A stretch of DNA of 26,988 nucleotides, from positions 1 through 26,988 of the forward strand of contig CALJLN010000008.1 in assembly GCA_937982565.1 (NCBI GenBank), written 5' to 3'. This DNA is from UBA2421 sp002343075. Its GTDB lineage: Bacteria > Planctomycetota > Phycisphaerae > Tepidisphaerales > Tepidisphaeraceae. Every line of letters starts with the position of its first letter. Within the stretch, counting starts at the first letter, position 1. Positions 1 to 7,988 of the stretch are shown here, piece after piece. Under the pieces are notes generated by a model, which saw nothing but the letters and a program-made list of their open reading frames with translations, had not been told where the DNA came from and searched no databases. The position numbers and the translations under genes were made by a program.

Positions 1-263
1 AGCGCCCCGGCGATCGCCTTGGCCCCTTCCTCGCCGATGGAGTTGCCGGCGATGTCGAGCGTGTGGAGGCCGGGGAAGCGTTCTTTGTCCGCGAGCTGCC
101 GGACCGCCCAGACGCAGTCTTCGGGCGTGAGGCGGATGTCGTCGAAGAAGAGGTCGATCTCCCCCTTGGCCGGGCCGTAGGCGGCGAGGCGGGCCTGCAT
201 CTCCTTCAGGTGCGGCGGGTCGTTCGGGTCGTTCTTGTTGTCGGGTTTCCTGCCCTCGGCCAT
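1..263 (-). CDS. Leucine-rich-repeat protein, N-terminal part only
   Basis: An open frame runs on the minus strand from ATG at 263 to the window edge without a stop, so only the first 87 codons are visible. The start reads MAEGRKPDNKNDPNDPP, a charged, Asn/Pro-rich head with no signal peptide. It is followed by a helical stretch and then a leucine-rich-repeat unit of ribonuclease-inhibitor type (LHTLDIAGNSIGEEGAKAIA, about residues 67-86). Such repeats normally mediate protein-protein contacts; the partner is unknown. Codon use is strongly GC-rich and regular, supporting a real gene. The remainder lies outside the window, so total length and any further domains cannot be judged. I am fairly sure of the repeat class and cannot assign a function. 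Confidence 0.7.
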   Translation of the reverse strand, partial: MAEGRKPDNKNDPNDPPHLKEMQARLAAYGPAKGEIDLFFDDIRLTPEDCVWAVRQLADKERFPGLHTLDIAGNSIGEEGAKAIAGA

Positions 264-396
264 GGCGGGCGAATCATAACCGATGCGAGCCAAAACGTGG
301 CGCTGGCTTGGCGGGGTGACAGCCAACGCCAGGGCGATCGTTCTCCCGGCCCCCGCAACTTCGGGTACCTCCGCGCGAACATTGGACGATGCCCGC

Positions 397-586
397 GGAA
401 CCTTTCGGAGCATCCGGGGAAGATTCCGTAACGTCAGTGGAACTTTCCGTAACGCCCTGGAAACTTTCTGTAACGCCCTTGGAAGTTTCCGTAATGCCCT
501 GGAAACTTTCCGTAACGCCCTTGGAACTTATTTTAATGCCCGGGGAAGTTGTTTTAATGTCCGGGGAAGTTTCCCGGGAATCCCGG
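397..586. repeat. 21-bp tandem repeat array, nine units
   Basis: Nine imperfect units start at 397, 418, 439, 460, 481, 502, 523, 544 and 565. The first eight are 21 bp and the last is 22 bp. The consensus is roughly GGAAnTTTCCGTAACGCCCTG. Units drift from left to right: the middle ones keep CCGTAACGCCCT, and units 7-8 change to TTTTAATGCCCGG. The last unit contains the palindrome TTCCCGGGAA (571-580). Because 21 is a multiple of 3, any frame through the array gives heptapeptide repeats (for example GTFRNAL, frame starting at 283), but I see no convincing start, ribosome-binding site or family, so I treat it as non-coding. Function unknown. Confidence 0.8.
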
Positions 587-692
587 GAAGTGGGGTTACC
601 GGGCCTGCGCGGGTTTTCTGTTCGGCTATGAGGGGAATATCGGGCGGACGAGCAAACGATGAAATCGGAATGATGAACGCGCAGAAGACTGA

Positions 693-985
693 TTCACCAC
701 GAAGGACACGAAGGTCACCAAGAAGATCGACTTGAATTGATTTCTTCGTGCCTTCGTGTTCTTGGTGGTTGACCTGATTGGCGCGAATGGGATTGGGCGG
801 AGAGAAAGTTAACCGCCAAGGGCACGAAGGGCACTAAGAAGATCGAATTGGTCTCCTTGTGTTCTTCGTGTTCTTCGTGGTTAACCTGACTGGCATCCGA
901 TCGGATTTCACCGCAGAGGCGCAGAGGGCGCGGAGAGATCTATCTTTAGCTGACTTCTTCGTGACTTGGTGTTCCTGGTGGTTCA
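693..985. repeat. Three consecutive inverted-repeat modules of 'cacgaagg' type
   Basis: Three hairpin-forming modules follow each other. Module A has arms 693-725 and about 742-770, module B about 808-842 and 855-885, module C about 906-938 and 955-985. Left arms are built from words such as CACGAAGGACACGAAGG, and right arms are their near reverse complements (CTTCGTGCCTTCGTG). Modules A and B share the connecting word AGAAGATCGA. The rest of the gap between the LRR gene and tRNA-Leu (264-1089) shows no convincing gene. Similar 'cacgaaggcacgaag' repeats are, to my knowledge, dispersed in planctomycete and verrucomicrobial genomes. Another copy lies between accB and accC in this window. Confidence 0.75.
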
Positions 986-1089
986 CTCCTTTAGTCTGCG
1001 TCTCAGCGGCGGATCGGCAGCGGAGGGTTGCGTCTGCGGCGCGCCGGCCTGATGACGGCGGACCTGTTGGCGGTTAACATCAACCCTTC

Positions 1090-1177
1090 CCGGGCGTGGC
1101 GGAATTGGCAGACGCAGCGGACTTAAAATCCGCAGGGAATTTAAACGCCCGTGCGGGTTCGAGTCCCGCCGCCCGGA
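1090..1177 (+). tRNA. tRNA-Leu (anticodon UAA)
   Basis: The acceptor arms CCGGGCG (1090-1096) and CGCCCGG (1170-1176) pair perfectly, with discriminator A at 1177. The anticodon stem GCGGA/TCCGC encloses the loop CTTAAAA, giving anticodon UAA. The T arm GCGGG-TTCGAGT-CCCGC is canonical. The long variable arm with a GGG/CCC stem fits the class II shape of tRNA-Leu. No CCA is encoded. An open frame running through it (MAELADAADLKSAG...) is the translation of the tRNA itself and should be ignored. Confidence 0.96.
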
Positions 1178-1194
1178 TTGGCTGGAGAATCGCC

Positions 1195-2229
1195 ATGTCA
1201 AAGAAATTACGCATCGGCATTCTTGGCACGGGGAACATCGCCAAACAATTCGCTGCAGGCGTACAGCGAGGTTACCGGTGTTCGCTGGCGGCGGTCGGTT
1301 CGCGATCGGCTGCGTCGGCAACGTCATTCGCCCGGCAGTTTGGCATTGGCGCGACGCATGGCAGCTATGACGCGCTGTTGAAAGACAAGGCTGTAGACGC
1401 CATCTACATCTCCGGGCCGAATTCGACGCACCACGAGTGGACGTTAAAGGCCCTGCGCGCTGGAAAGCATGTGTTGTGCGAGAAGCCGTTCGCGCTCGAT
1501 GCGGGGCAGGCAGAAGAAATGTTCGACGTTGCCCACGCGGCTGGCCGGGTGGTGATGGAGGCGTTTATGTACCTCTGCCACCCGCAGACCGCAGCCGTCG
1601 TCGATGCAATTCACCGCGGGCAGATTGGGAAGCTGAAACTCATCCGCACGGCATTTTGCTACTGCACCAATAAGATCGAGGGCAATATCCGCTTTGACCG
1701 CAAACTCGGCGGCGGCGCGCTGATGGACATCGGATGCTACTGCGTTTCTCTCTCCCGCTTGCTCACCGGCGAAGAACCGGCAGCCATTCATGCAGAGACG
1801 CTGCTTCACAAGACCGGGGTGGACGAACTCACCACAGTCAGCATGCGATTTCCCGGTGGTGTGCAGGCGAGCTTCACCTGCGGCATGCTCACCCACGCCG
1901 ACAACACTGCGCATCTTAGCGGCGACCGGGGTTGGATCGAGGTGCCCTGGCCATGGAAACCCACACCCGACAAGAGCGGATTTACGATAACGCAATCGAT
2001 CGCGCCAAGGCAGGATCAGAAGTCGCCCGCAAAGCCGACCGCCCCCTCAATTCCTCCTCGGCAAACGGTGAATGTGCCGGTCGAGGGCGACCTGTTCGGC
2101 ATTGAAGCAGACGAATTCGCGACCGCGGTGCTGGACGCCAAGCCCACCAAGGTGCCGCGTGCGTTCACAATGGGCAATATGCAGGTGCTGGACGAAATCC
2201 GCAGGCAAATCGGGCTAAGATTTGAGTGA
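1195..2229 (+). CDS. GFO/IDH/MocA-family NAD(P)-dependent oxidoreductase
   Basis: This encodes a 344-residue protein. The N-terminal Rossmann fold opens with GILGTGNIAKQ (residues 8-18), the dinucleotide-binding glycine motif. The family's EKP motif is at residues 96-98 (HVLCEKPFALD), whose lysine contributes to catalysis in relatives. The C-terminal half (GGGALMDIGCYCVSLSRLL) is the usual substrate-binding and oligomerisation domain. Relatives oxidise or reduce sugars, inositols or trans-dihydrodiols; the closest feel is to the D-xylose/dihydrodiol dehydrogenase branch, but the substrate cannot be read from sequence. I chose ATG 1195 because GGAG (1184-1187) precedes it and any earlier start would lie inside tRNA-Leu. 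The protein is probably cytoplasmic, with no signal peptide. Confidence 0.88.
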   Translation: MSKKLRIGILGTGNIAKQFAAGVQRGYRCSLAAVGSRSAASATSFARQFGIGATHGSYDALLKDKAVDAIYISGPNSTHHEWTLKALRAGKHVLCEKPFALDAGQAEEMFDVAHAAGRVVMEAFMYLCHPQTAAVVDAIHRGQIGKLKLIRTAFCYCTNKIEGNIRFDRKLGGGALMDIGCYCVSLSRLLTGEEPAAIHAETLLHKTGVDELTTVSMRFPGGVQASFTCGMLTHADNTAHLSGDRGWIEVPWPWKPTPDKSGFTITQSIAPRQDQKSPAKPTAPSIPPRQTVNVPVEGDLFGIEADEFATAVLDAKPTKVPRAFTMGNMQVLDEIRRQIGLRFE

Positions 2230-2297
2230 ACCGCGCCCCAGGACACGCGGCCGTTCACGAATGGCAGTCACTCCCCTGCCGACATAAGCAAAAAGCA

Positions 2298-2369
2298 AGC
2301 CGAAGATGGGAGTTGAACCCACAACCCCCGCTTTACGAAAGCGGTGCTCTGCCATTGAGCTACTTCGGC
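2298..2369 (-). tRNA. tRNA-Thr (anticodon CGU)
   Basis: Read on the minus strand, acceptor arms GCCGAAG and CTTCGGC pair perfectly. The anticodon stem CCGCT/AGCGG holds the loop TTCGTAA, giving anticodon CGU, which reads ACG. The T arm TGTGG-GTTCAAC-TCCCA is close to canonical. No CCA is encoded; the base after the acceptor stem is T. It lies between the oxidoreductase gene and the HAD phosphatase gene, with no mobile element attached. Confidence 0.95.
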
Positions 2370-2525
2370 GTTCGGGCGGGAGAGGATACCTCACGCTTGG
2401 AGGGTTGGCAAACACGCATCTGGCCGAGTGGGGCATATTGGGCTGGCTCGTTCGGTGGAGAACATCTTCTGGGCTGGAAGGGTTGCGGGCGACGATCATC
2501 CCGCCGTGCCGGGATTGCACCAATG

Positions 2526-3113
2526 TCAGTGCGGCCCCCTGTCGCGGATGTCGATGACGCGTATCCCCGCGGCGACGGCGGCCTGCACGCCGAGGTCGGC
2601 GTCCTCGAAGACCAGGCATTGCGCCGGCGCGATGCCCAGGCGTCGGGCAGACTCGATGAAAATGTCCGGGGCCGGTTTTCCATGCTGCACATCATCGGCG
2701 GTGACAATCGCCTGAAAATGCTGCAATAAGTTCACCGCGGTGAGGGTGCGTGTGACGATGGCGCGCGTCCCGCCGGTGGCGACTGCCATGGGGAGTCTAC
2801 CCGCGTACTGCCTGACAACATCGGCGACAGGTTCGATCGGGCGAACCTGATCAATCAACTCGAGATACTTCGCTTCTTTTAGCTCAGCGGCTTCTGCGAC
2901 CGGCACGCTCCATCCGTGCCGTTCGTTGAGCAGCTCGATGATGCGATTGGTGGGAATCCCCGCCATCTCCCAGAAAAGTGCCTCGGGAAACTCGGCCCCG
3001 TGGTGCTTCATGGCTGCTTCCCACGCCTGGTAGTGCAGCGGCATGGTGTCGGCGAGGGTTCCGTCGCAATCAAAAATAAGCCCGCAAACGTCGGCGGGGA
3101 TATCAAACTTCAT
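2526..3113 (-). CDS. HAD-superfamily hydrolase, beta-phosphoglucomutase-like
   Basis: This encodes a 195-residue cytoplasmic protein with all HAD motifs. Motif I is FDCDGTLADT at residues 14-23, with Asp15 as likely nucleophile and Asp17 as acid/base. Motif II lies in the AVATGG stretch, motif III is the lysine of GKPAPD, and motif IV is FEDAD. The helical cap between motifs I and II places it in the beta-phosphoglucomutase/YqaB-like subfamily, which covers sugar-phosphate phosphatases and mutases. The length is slightly short for the subfamily (about 190-220) but nothing is missing. Start ATG 3113 gives MKFDIPADVCGLIFDCDG. It is divergent from the signal peptidase gene, with about 115 bp between the starts. 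The exact substrate is not determinable. Confidence 0.88.
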   Translation of the reverse strand: MKFDIPADVCGLIFDCDGTLADTMPLHYQAWEAAMKHHGAEFPEALFWEMAGIPTNRIIELLNERHGWSVPVAEAAELKEAKYLELIDQVRPIEPVADVVRQYAGRLPMAVATGGTRAIVTRTLTAVNLLQHFQAIVTADDVQHGKPAPDIFIESARRLGIAPAQCLVFEDADLGVQAAVAAGIRVIDIRDRGPH

Positions 3114-3227
3114 GCCTTGAAATATCGTCGATCGGATGGAGAAAATAAATGGCGCTCACCAACCAAGGCAGGGTGCCCACTCGCTGCGATGACAAGCCAG
3201 CGGGAATCCCTTAGCATCGGGTGCACC

Positions 3228-5033
3228 ATGGACGACACAGCCAAAGGTCACCGCCACGCTCGCGTGCCCGAGCAAACCAGCATCAAAGAGACCATCGAAT
3301 CGATCCTGGTCGCATTCATTCTTGCATTTATGTTTCGTGCATTCGTGGTTGAGGCGTTCGTCATCCCCACTGGCTCGATGGCCCCGACGCTTCTCGGCGC
3401 GCACATGCGCTACCGCTGCGAAGACTGCGGTTACGACTTCGAGACAAACTACCAATCGCAGGAATCAGACAGCGACGACGTTGCCATCCCCGCAACCGCG
3501 CGTCTGACCCGTCCGGTGCTCGATCGGGCAACCGGCGCGCAGACGGTCAACAAGACCTTTCGCATTCACTGCCCGAACTGCAACTATCGCATGCCGCGCT
3601 TTAGTGCCACCGATCCAAACAACGTCGCGACCAACCCGGCTGTGTACTACGGTGATCGCATTCTCGTGCTCAAGTACCTCTACCTACTGCAACAGCCGCA
3701 TCGGTGGGACGTGGTGGTGTTTAAGTCTCCAGCCGACCCGATGCGATATGACTACACGCAAAACTACATCAAGCGGCTCATCGGTAAGCCCGGCGAGTCT
3801 GTGATGATCCTCGATGGGGACGTTTACGTATCCGACAAAGGGGCATTGAGCCAACTGAAAGATTTTGTCGTGCAAACCAAGCCCCGGTGGGCGCAGGAGG
3901 CGCTTTGGCGAATCGTGTTTGATAACGACTTTCAACCGCGCGGCGTACCACGGGTGGTGACCAACGCTGCCAATCAGCCGATGCGCATCGATCCCACTTT
4001 CAAGCTGCCCTGGCAGACGCGCGCCGGGGAGTCCGGGTGGAATCTGGACAATCCACGCGTGATTCGTTTCAACCAGGCCGAAGGACGCTCAACCCTTGAC
4101 TTTAACTCCGGGGCCAACCCGATGCCCGATGCGGGCTTTGCGCCGGCGCTCACAGATTGGCTGGCGTATGATGTCACGCTCAATCAAAGCAACGGCTTCG
4201 GCGGGCGACCCGCCCCACCCGATATGTATCTCGACGGCGGTTATGTTCCGGACAACAATGTGTCCGACATCAAACTCAGCCTTTACTACACGCGGCAATC
4301 GGGCGATGGGCCGTTGAAGCTCAGCCTCGCCGTCAGGCCGGGGGAGGATGTCGAGCGGGCATTCGTGGCGCAGCTTGATAGAAACCAGGCAACGGTGACC
4401 ATGTATGACCGCAGCGGCACCGCGACCGTCATCGGCACCTCGGCAGTAGGCGACACGACCGGCGCGCCGGTAAAAATCGAGTTCATTCATGCCGACTACC
4501 AGGTGACGCTTCGGGTGGGTGAAAGTGATGTGATTGTTTCAACCCCGGCCCAGTATCAGCCTGATTTGGATTACCTGCTGAACGCATACAACGCTCGTGA
4601 AAAACTCCCCAAACCGCAGATTAGTATTACAGCAGAGAATCAGGTCGCAGAGTTTCGACACGTAAGCCTTTGGCGCGATGTCTACTATACCAACCGCGAA
4701 CGTGGCACCGGCGACACCCTCACCACGCCCAATACTGCGCACGCGCTCCGCTGGGCGTCACCCGAGCGGTTTCCAGAGCGGGTGATCCACCTCGGGCCGG
4801 ATGAATACTTCACCTGCGGCGATAACTCCCTAATCAGCGGCGATGGTCGGTATTGGGACGCACCGATCAACCTGCCTGCCGAGCAGTTGGAGGCCGAGTC
4901 GGGGCGCGTTCCGGGCCGTTTTCTGCTTGGGAAGGCCTTCTTTGTGTACTGGCCGGCAGGTTACAAGCCCGTCAATCGTGAAACCGTGCCTGCAATCGTG
5001 CCCAACTTTGGCCGGATGCGGTTCATTCATTAG
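3228..5033 (+). CDS. lepB: Signal peptidase I with large insertion
   Basis: This encodes a 601-residue type I signal peptidase, which cleaves signal peptides from exported proteins at the inner membrane. A single membrane helix (about residues 23-41) precedes the catalytic-serine motif PTGSMAPTL (Ser50). The catalytic lysine is in QNYIKRLIGKPGE (Lys182), and box E appears as GDNSLISGDGRYW (residues 531-543). Two features enlarge it beyond the usual 200-350 residues. A CxxC...CxxC pair (Cys64/67 and Cys115/118, CEDCGY and CPNCNY) looks like a zinc ribbon just after the serine. About 330 residues lie between the lysine and box E, rich in beta-type sequence resembling a LamG-like sandwich. In box E the usual Ser of GDSR is Gly. 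ATG 3228 was chosen because upstream frame sequence overlaps the divergent HAD gene. Confidence 0.92.
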   Translation: MDDTAKGHRHARVPEQTSIKETIESILVAFILAFMFRAFVVEAFVIPTGSMAPTLLGAHMRYRCEDCGYDFETNYQSQESDSDDVAIPATARLTRPVLDRATGAQTVNKTFRIHCPNCNYRMPRFSATDPNNVATNPAVYYGDRILVLKYLYLLQQPHRWDVVVFKSPADPMRYDYTQNYIKRLIGKPGESVMILDGDVYVSDKGALSQLKDFVVQTKPRWAQEALWRIVFDNDFQPRGVPRVVTNAANQPMRIDPTFKLPWQTRAGESGWNLDNPRVIRFNQAEGRSTLDFNSGANPMPDAGFAPALTDWLAYDVTLNQSNGFGGRPAPPDMYLDGGYVPDNNVSDIKLSLYYTRQSGDGPLKLSLAVRPGEDVERAFVAQLDRNQATVTMYDRSGTATVIGTSAVGDTTGAPVKIEFIHADYQVTLRVGESDVIVSTPAQYQPDLDYLLNAYNAREKLPKPQISITAENQVAEFRHVSLWRDVYYTNRERGTGDTLTTPNTAHALRWASPERFPERVIHLGPDEYFTCGDNSLISGDGRYWDAPINLPAEQLEAESGRVPGRFLLGKAFFVYWPAGYKPVNRETVPAIVPNFGRMRFIH

Positions 5034-5087
5034 GGTTATCGGTCGTCGCGGCGCACTTGTTGCTTCATTGCGAAGGCAAATCGGCCG

Positions 5088-6182
5088 ATGAGTTGCGCAG
5101 TGAAGATTGGAGCTCCGCTCATCTCGGCCTTGCTACTGACGTCTGCGACCTGGGCAGGCGCGCCGTCGCACGACATTGCGCCGCCGCACGCTGCCGGGCA
5201 CGCGGCCGTCTCTCATTCCCACGATGAGGTTTCTCCTACCCCCTCCGACTCCTCGGCCGATGCGGCGCACGCCGAAGCCCCCGCCGTCAACCTCGATCCG
5301 CGTGAAGCGCTGTCTCGATTGATCGACGGGAACGACCGGTTTCGCTACGGCGAGTCGCGGTTTCCTCGCTTTGATTCAGCCCGGCGCAGCGAAACCTTTG
5401 CCGTCGGACAGAAGCCCTTTGCAGCGGTGATAGGATGCGCCGACTCGCGCGTGCCGATTGAGGCAATCTTTGACCAGGGAATTGGCGATCTGTTCGTTGT
5501 GCGCGTCGCTGGCAATGTGGCAGGCACAAACGAAATTGGAACAATCGAGTATGGAGTTGGCCATCTCGGGACGGGACTGATCGTAGTGCTCGGTCACACC
5601 AAGTGCGGTGCCGTGACCGCCGTCACAGAAGGGGCGGCTGTACATGGGCACATCGCCACCCTGGTGGAGAACATTGCACCGGCGGTTCAGACGGTGAAAC
5701 AGCGCGACCCGGAAGCGCGCGGCGCGCGGCTGATTCGGCTTTCCGTCAGGGCTAACGTGCAACAGTCGATGGCAGATTTGCTCAGCAAGAGTGAAACGGT
5801 TGCCACCGCTGTGAAAAGCGGCAGGGCCAAAGTAGTGGGCGGGGTGTATGACCTGCAGACAGGCGCAATCGAATGGCTCGGGGAACATCCCGGTCAGGAT
5901 GCGATACTCGCCGGCGGTGTGGATGCGTCTGCGGCACACACCACACACAGCGACCCCAAAGGCTCTCCCACCAAGAAGCCCGCACCTCATCAAGCTGAGG
6001 GAGCCAGCAAGCACGGCGGGACAGTGAAGCCTGCCCAAGGCCACGGCCCCACCACCCCCACCACGCAGCCGCATGCAGCCGCGAAGCAGAAACAGGATAA
6101 CTGGCTGGTACTGGGGGGCCTGCTCGGCATTTCTGCCGCGAGCAGCGTCGCGACGATTCATTTCGTGTACAACCGCCGGTGA
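5088..6182 (+). CDS. Beta-class carbonic anhydrase, exported and membrane-anchored
   Basis: This encodes a 364-residue protein with a clear signal peptide (hydrophobic residues 8-21, likely cleavage after ATWA, about residue 23). A His-rich linker (residues 28-61) is followed by a beta-carbonic-anhydrase domain (about 68-265) that interconverts CO2 and bicarbonate. Zinc-site residues are Cys117, Asp119 and Arg121 in GCADSR, and His170 and Cys173 in LGHTKCGAV. After the domain comes a Lys/Pro/Thr/His-rich tail and one C-terminal membrane helix (about 338-359) ending in YNRR, so the enzyme probably sits in the periplasm tethered to the inner membrane. Most beta-class enzymes are cytoplasmic and about 200-230 residues, so both ends are additions. 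The gene starts 54 bp after lepB and may be co-transcribed with it. Confidence 0.93.
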   Translation: MSCAVKIGAPLISALLLTSATWAGAPSHDIAPPHAAGHAAVSHSHDEVSPTPSDSSADAAHAEAPAVNLDPREALSRLIDGNDRFRYGESRFPRFDSARRSETFAVGQKPFAAVIGCADSRVPIEAIFDQGIGDLFVVRVAGNVAGTNEIGTIEYGVGHLGTGLIVVLGHTKCGAVTAVTEGAAVHGHIATLVENIAPAVQTVKQRDPEARGARLIRLSVRANVQQSMADLLSKSETVATAVKSGRAKVVGGVYDLQTGAIEWLGEHPGQDAILAGGVDASAAHTTHSDPKGSPTKKPAPHQAEGASKHGGTVKPAQGHGPTTPTTQPHAAAKQKQDNWLVLGGLLGISAASSVATIHFVYNRR

Positions 6183-6300
6183 CCTCGCTGCACGTGCGCG
6201 ATCTTCGGGGCGACTTTCGGTTCGTTGACCTCCAATCTTTGTCACGGTAGCTTCTCGCGACTCGCCTCTCATCAATTGCGAGCGAGTTTTGAGCACCACC

Positions 6301-7443
6301 ATGACCAAAAAACGCGCACCCGGCCTGCCAGCGCCTCTGATAACCCGCCGTCACCGCGTGCGGGCGGCGATGGCAGAGAACCAGCTCGACGCCATTCTCC
6401 TCACCTCATCGGCCGATCTCGGCTATCTCACTGGGATTTCATGGGAAGACTGCACCGGTGTTCTTACGCACGACACCTTCACACTCGTCACCGATTCCCG
6501 ATACGACGAAGAAGTGGCGATCAAATGCCCCTGGCTCCACCGGCGGATCTTTAGCGGCAAGCAGACCATGGCCGATCTGGTCGTCGATACACTATTCAAG
6601 TCCAAGGCCGGCAGAGTCGGTTTTGAGAAGAATTTCGTCACGCACGGCATGGTCCTGGCCCTGTCAAAGGCAGTGAAAGATAAGAAGACGAAAGGCCCGC
6701 GGCCGAGACTCCGACCACAAGCGGGCTTGATGACCAATGTTCGGAAGCTGAAAGATGCGATTGAGATCGCGACCATTCGCGCCGCTGTCGACGTAGCCCA
6801 ACAGGCTTATAAGGTTGTGCGCAAACAGTTGCGCGTCGGAATGACCGAAAACGAGATCGCGGCGCGCATGGAATTTGAGATGAAGCAGCGCGGTGCGAGC
6901 AAGGGTAGCTTCGACACGAACGTTTCCGCCGGAAGCAACAGTTCACTCCCCCACTACCGTCCGGCCGAGGTTCGGCTGGCCAACAATTCAGCATTGCTCT
7001 TTGATTGGGGCGCGCTGGTCGGAGGATATTGCAGCGACATCACGCGCACGCATGCAGTCGGTCGTCCGCCGGCAAAACTGCGGGAGATTTATTCGATCGT
7101 GCTGGAAGCCCAGGCCGCCGCCATCGCCGCGATTCGTCCGGGGGTGTCCACGCGCAAAGTAGATGCCGCGGCGCGAGACATCATCGCTAAAGCCGGTTAT
7201 GGTAAGCACTTCGGTCATGGGCTGGGCCACGGTATCGGGTTGGCGATTCACGAACTGCCCCGGCTGAGTAAAATCGCCGCCCCCGAAGCGCTGGTTCCGG
7301 GGATGGTTGTCACGGTTGAGCCGGGAATTTACCTTCCCGGGCGTTTTGGGGTGAGAATAGAGGACGACGTACTCGTAACCGAGACCGGATGCGAGGTGCT
7401 GACGTCGTTGGATAAGTCGTTTGAGGGCTGCCACATTGAGTAA
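6301..7443 (+). CDS. pepP: Xaa-Pro aminopeptidase, M24 family
   Basis: This encodes a 380-residue cytoplasmic metallopeptidase that removes N-terminal residues preceding proline. The N-terminal creatinase-like domain covers about residues 10-130 and the pita-bread M24 domain the rest. The five dinuclear-metal ligands are visible: Asp in LLFDWGAL, Asp in CSDITRTHA, His in GHGLGHGIGL, Glu in TVEPGIYLPG and Glu in VRIEDDVLV. The length matches the YqhT/PepQ-like family. I chose ATG 6301; a TTG at 6289 in frame would add four residues. It overlaps or nearly touches accB. In Firmicutes a pepP homologue sits beside efp, accB and accC, and the same grouping appears here without efp. The symbol is by family, not orthology. 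Confidence 0.88.
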   Translation: MTKKRAPGLPAPLITRRHRVRAAMAENQLDAILLTSSADLGYLTGISWEDCTGVLTHDTFTLVTDSRYDEEVAIKCPWLHRRIFSGKQTMADLVVDTLFKSKAGRVGFEKNFVTHGMVLALSKAVKDKKTKGPRPRLRPQAGLMTNVRKLKDAIEIATIRAAVDVAQQAYKVVRKQLRVGMTENEIAARMEFEMKQRGASKGSFDTNVSAGSNSSLPHYRPAEVRLANNSALLFDWGALVGGYCSDITRTHAVGRPPAKLREIYSIVLEAQAAAIAAIRPGVSTRKVDAAARDIIAKAGYGKHFGHGLGHGIGLAIHELPRLSKIAAPEALVPGMVVTVEPGIYLPGRFGVRIEDDVLVTETGCEVLTSLDKSFEGCHIE

Positions 7444-7981
7444 GAACAAACCCAATAAGAACAAACCCGCGCCGCGCAAACCCGCGCCGACCTCCGACCG
7501 CGGGCCGATGAGCATCGAATTGCTCTCGCAGATCACGGCTTTGATGAAGGATAATGACCTGAACATGCTCGACGTCCGCGACGGCGAACGGCGCATCGTG
7601 CTCCAGCGTGGCGGGACGTTTGTGGCCGCCGCGCCGCAAGCTCCCTCATACGCCCCTCCCGCTGCTCCTGTTGTAAGCCCCGCAGGAAACTCGTCAGCGG
7701 CAAGCAACACCGCTCCGGTCGCACCGTCTGATGAAAAGGATCTTGTCCCGATCAACAGCCCGATGGTTGGGACGTTTTATTCATCCCCCACACCGGATGC
7801 CAAGGCGTTTGTGTCGGTGGGTTCGACCGTCAACACTGAAACCGATGTCTGCATCATTGAAGCCATGAAGGTCTTCAACAACATCAAGGCCGAAACCAAC
7901 GGCGTCATCGCAAAGATTCTGGTAAACAACGGCCAGACAGTTGAGTTTAACCAGCCGCTGTTTCTGGTGAGGCCCTCTTAG
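7436..7981 (+). CDS. accB: Biotin carboxyl carrier protein of acetyl-CoA carboxylase
   Basis: This carries the biotin that shuttles CO2 between biotin carboxylase and carboxyltransferase in the first step of fatty-acid synthesis. The C-terminal biotinyl domain contains the signature CIIEAMKVFNNI; its lysine is Lys145 from TTG 7436, or Lys121 from ATG 7508. A Pro/Ala-rich linker precedes it, and the N-terminal helix reads MSIELLSQITALMKDND. The start is ambiguous. TTG 7436 has GAGGG at 7423-7427 and overlaps the pepP stop by 8 nt, adding a Lys/Asn/Pro-rich head. ATG 7508 gives 157 residues, the usual family size, but has no clear ribosome-binding site. I list the longer form; the core is certain. 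Confidence 0.92.
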   Translation: MSKNKPNKNKPAPRKPAPTSDRGPMSIELLSQITALMKDNDLNMLDVRDGERRIVLQRGGTFVAAAPQAPSYAPPAAPVVSPAGNSSAASNTAPVAPSDEKDLVPINSPMVGTFYSSPTPDAKAFVSVGSTVNTETDVCIIEAMKVFNNIKAETNGVIAKILVNNGQTVEFNQPLFLVRPS

Positions 7982-7988
7982 TTCCCGA

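Noticed and set aside
397..586. Possible CRISPR array
   Set aside because: Units are directly adjacent with no unique spacers, and no cas genes are present.
283..735. 150-codon frame through the 21-bp array
   Set aside because: Its repetitive peptide simply reflects 21-bp units, and it lacks a ribosome-binding site or a recognisable family and ends inside a dispersed hairpin repeat.
1096..1194. N-terminal extension of the oxidoreductase reading MAELADAADLKSAG
   Set aside because: This is the translation of tRNA-Leu, a common artefact; ATG 1195 has a ribosome-binding site and starts the Rossmann fold normally.
2916..3227. 104-codon upstream extension of lepB
   Set aside because: It runs antisense through the HAD phosphatase gene; ATG 3228 gives a normal signal-peptidase N-terminus.
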